From positions 4,753,501 to 4,817,500 of the forward strand of contig JBBMNZ010000027.1 in NCBI GenBank assembly GCA_037954325.1: DNA of 64,000 bases, read 5' to 3'. This DNA comes from Fistularia commersonii. Lineage: Eukaryota > Chordata > Actinopteri > Syngnathiformes > Fistulariidae. The translations under genes and the position numbers were made by a program. The notes below the pieces were generated by a model, which did not search any database, was not told the origin of the DNA, and saw only the letters and a program-made list of their open reading frames with translations. This document shows, in pieces, positions 61,987 through 64,000 of this stretch; position 1 is the stretch's first letter, and every line of letters begins with the position of its first letter.

Positions 61987-61997
61987 GGTTGTGTCAT
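61974..61997 (-). promoter_or_regulatory. uORF overlapping the exon 1 start
   Basis: On the minus strand an ATG eleven bases upstream of the exon 1 start opens a seven-codon frame (MTQPCLD) that ends at TAA inside the MFGLK codons. If translated, it would lower initiation at MFGLK in favour of downstream starts such as MSHEPKS. Confidence 0.5.
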
Positions 61998-62374
61998 GAA
62001 GCGAAACGCAACTTGTCGCAAATGAGCAGGCAGCCGCCCTGCCCCGGATGACCAAGCTCCGGAGGGGCTGTGCCCTCACAGCCACCCAGAAACAAGGCTG
62101 TGTGTGTGGGGAGGCTGGGTTGGGACTCAGCCTGTCATCCCTGCTCTTTGGTCCTCACTAACCAAGTGCAAGGCTGGGACCGCCCAGCCAGCTAGGAAAC
62201 ACACATGCACAATCGCGCAGACAGAGACACACAGAAAGAGTGGCGCGAGGGTCAACCCCTTAAGCTCACCCCTGCTCTACACCCTCTCAACCCAGATCCC
62301 TGGGGCAAAGGGTCACACACTCACTGTCTGTTTCCAAGCAGCAGCAGGAAACACGCGCTCACCAGCGCTTTCTT

Positions 62375-62477
62375 GCACACACACACACACACACACACAG
62401 GCAGGCAAGCACACACGCGCACACACACACACACACACACAAACTCACACACTCACACACGCACACACACACACACT
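62375..62477. repeat. (CA)n cluster
   Basis: Two CA runs separated by GGCAGGCAAGC, with CG and CTCA interruptions. Confidence 0.92.
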
Positions 62478-63391
62478 CAAACCCCAAGAGTCGGGACAGC
62501 CGGGGAAAGATAAAAAAGCAAGCAGTCCAGTGCCAGGATGAGGCAAAAGAGGCAAGAGAGAGAATAAAATACAGGCTGAATAAATCCTGCAGTAGAGAAC
62601 GACGACTGATTCCCGGGACTCTGTTTTATGCCTCTATCCAAGAAAGATGATCAGAGGAGAGACTGCCCTGCTTCCTCCGCTACTGCTGCCACTGTCTCTC
62701 TATCTCACTCGCTCATTTTCTCACCCTCCCTTTTCCTCCCTCTCTTTCATTGCCGATACGGGGAGAAGGAGGTGGAGGAGAGGAGATGAGAAGGAGGGCA
62801 GGATGAACTCCCTCCAGGCAGTGACACAGCTAGATAGTGTGTGTGTGTGTGTGAGTGTGGATGGGGGAGGTGAGGGTGCCACAGTTAGAACAGACACGGG
62901 AGGCATGGGTGCGCAGGCAAGAGGGGAAATAATGGCCATTGCTGACGCTTCACCCTGGGGAGTAAGTGGCCACAGTTCAATTGGGAGTCAGGGTGACAGC
63001 TGATTGGGCAGCCCCACGACAGCGAGAGGGCAATGACTATCAAGGGTGCATCTGTTCACACTGTATAAGACTGCAATAAAGCATAAACCAGTTGAGTATG
63101 GAAAAAAAGTGCCGAGGGTCTTCAAGAGCAGTTCACAATAGAACGGCTCTGTGTTTGGGAGAGAAAAATATAAAGGATCCCCCGCCCCCATTCTCTTCTC
63201 TGAAAATGAGAGTTCTCTTCTCTGTAAGTCTGGGAGTGTGTGGGTGCATTTGTGTGTCTGTCTAGGAAACTTGGCTTGTTCAGCCTCGCGCACAGACTGT
63301 TCAACATGCTGGGCTGACAGCAGAACCCCCCCACCTCTCTCTCTCTCTTTCTCTCTCTCTCTCACTGTCTCTTTCCCGATCACACATGCAT

Positions 63392-63459
<68 letters not shown>

Positions 63460-63460
63460 A
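63392..63460. repeat. (CA)n microsatellite
   Basis: About 30 CA units, preceded by a CT-rich run. Confidence 0.95.
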
Positions 63461-63566
63461 GTGTTGTTCTGATCTGCACCCAGAGATGACTGAGATGGTG
63501 GCACTAGGGGTGAGAAGTTAACTATCTGCTGGGAATCTGCCATGTCTAAAAAAACAGCAGGAGCAG

Positions 63567-63606
63567 GAGAGAGAGAGGGAGAGAGAGAGAGAGAGAGAGA
63601 GGGGGG
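63567..63606. repeat. (GA)n microsatellite
   Basis: About 18 GA units with one GGGA interruption. Confidence 0.92.
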
Positions 63607-64000
63607 AAGAAAAAAGGAAGAGATGATGGGGAAACAGTCTAGCAGGACAGTTTGCCCTGGGGGCTGACTTGCTCTCAAACCCACTCAGTGTGGGAGACAG
63701 AGAGGGGGTATTGGCAGGAGTTTTGTGGAAAGGGAGAGAGGCAGACTGATGGGCTCTACGCCTTCAGGAAGACTCAAAGGACAGGATTAAAAAAAAAAAA
63801 AATCTCCATAACAGGCAGAACAAGCAGTTAGTAGGGGCATGAAAGGCAATTAACCACTAATAGGGAGTGATGATTGATAGAAGAGGAAAACAAGAGAGCA
63901 AGTGTAATTGGTGGAGACGTGGAAGGAGGTAGATTGGGTTGGCTGATGGTGGAGGGGCCTAGAGCCAGGTTTATAAAGGCAAAGACTGAAATTTTAACAA

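Larger units (their letters stand above)
61987..64000 (-). other. 5' flank or 5' UTR of gse1 exon 1
   Basis: The transcription start for exon 1 is not defined. The sequence just upstream (62000-62200) is moderately GC-rich but not a clear CpG island. Further out are CA tracts (62375-62477, 63392-63460), a CT run at about 63331-63366, a GA run at 63567-63606 and a poly-A. No other gene was recognised up to the window edge. Confidence 0.5.

Overview
The window is vertebrate genomic DNA, almost certainly from a teleost fish. It has very frequent (CA)n/(GT)n microsatellites, tRNA-derived SINEs and LINE 3' tails of types common in fish, and spliced exons with GT-AG borders. I see no bacterial, plasmid or viral gene organisation, and no CRISPR array or operon.

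One protein-coding gene is clearly present: gse1 (Gse1 coiled-coil protein, genetic suppressor element 1), on the minus strand and filling most of the window. I placed fifteen coding exons from about 61.99 kb down to 332. Splice phases agree at every junction, and together they encode about 1208 residues that align along their length with vertebrate GSE1 as I remember it. Only the final exon (about 44 residues in human, carrying the end of the C-terminal coiled coil) is missing, lying beyond base 1. Exons 4 to 15 are packed into the first 10.6 kb. Exons 3, 2 and 1 are separated by introns of about 5.1, 9.3 and 36.5 kb.

The gene appears to have at least two 5' ends. A short first coding exon at about 61.95-61.99 kb encodes an MFGLK...YYLPG amino terminus. 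A CpG-island promoter at about 41.5-42.6 kb has its own splice donor. Both join exon 2 in the same phase; exon 2 also holds the internal start MSHEPKS. GSE1 is a nuclear protein associated with the LSD1/CoREST/HDAC corepressor machinery. The sequence shows a basic nuclear-localisation-like stretch, a long Arg/Glu helix, Pro-rich linkers and acidic tracts, as expected of such a scaffold.

The large introns hold microsatellites, three SINE copies, three LINE 3' tails, a poly-T tract, G-rich and Z-DNA-prone tracts and otherwise unremarkable AT-rich DNA. Two open frames there (near 20.9 kb and 30.5 kb) look slightly protein-like but I could not assign them. I found no evidence for a novel biological system. 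The most useful leads are the alternative 5' ends, an overlapping uORF, the microsatellite-like coding tract in exon 7, and a CpG-rich intronic patch near 20.5-21.1 kb.
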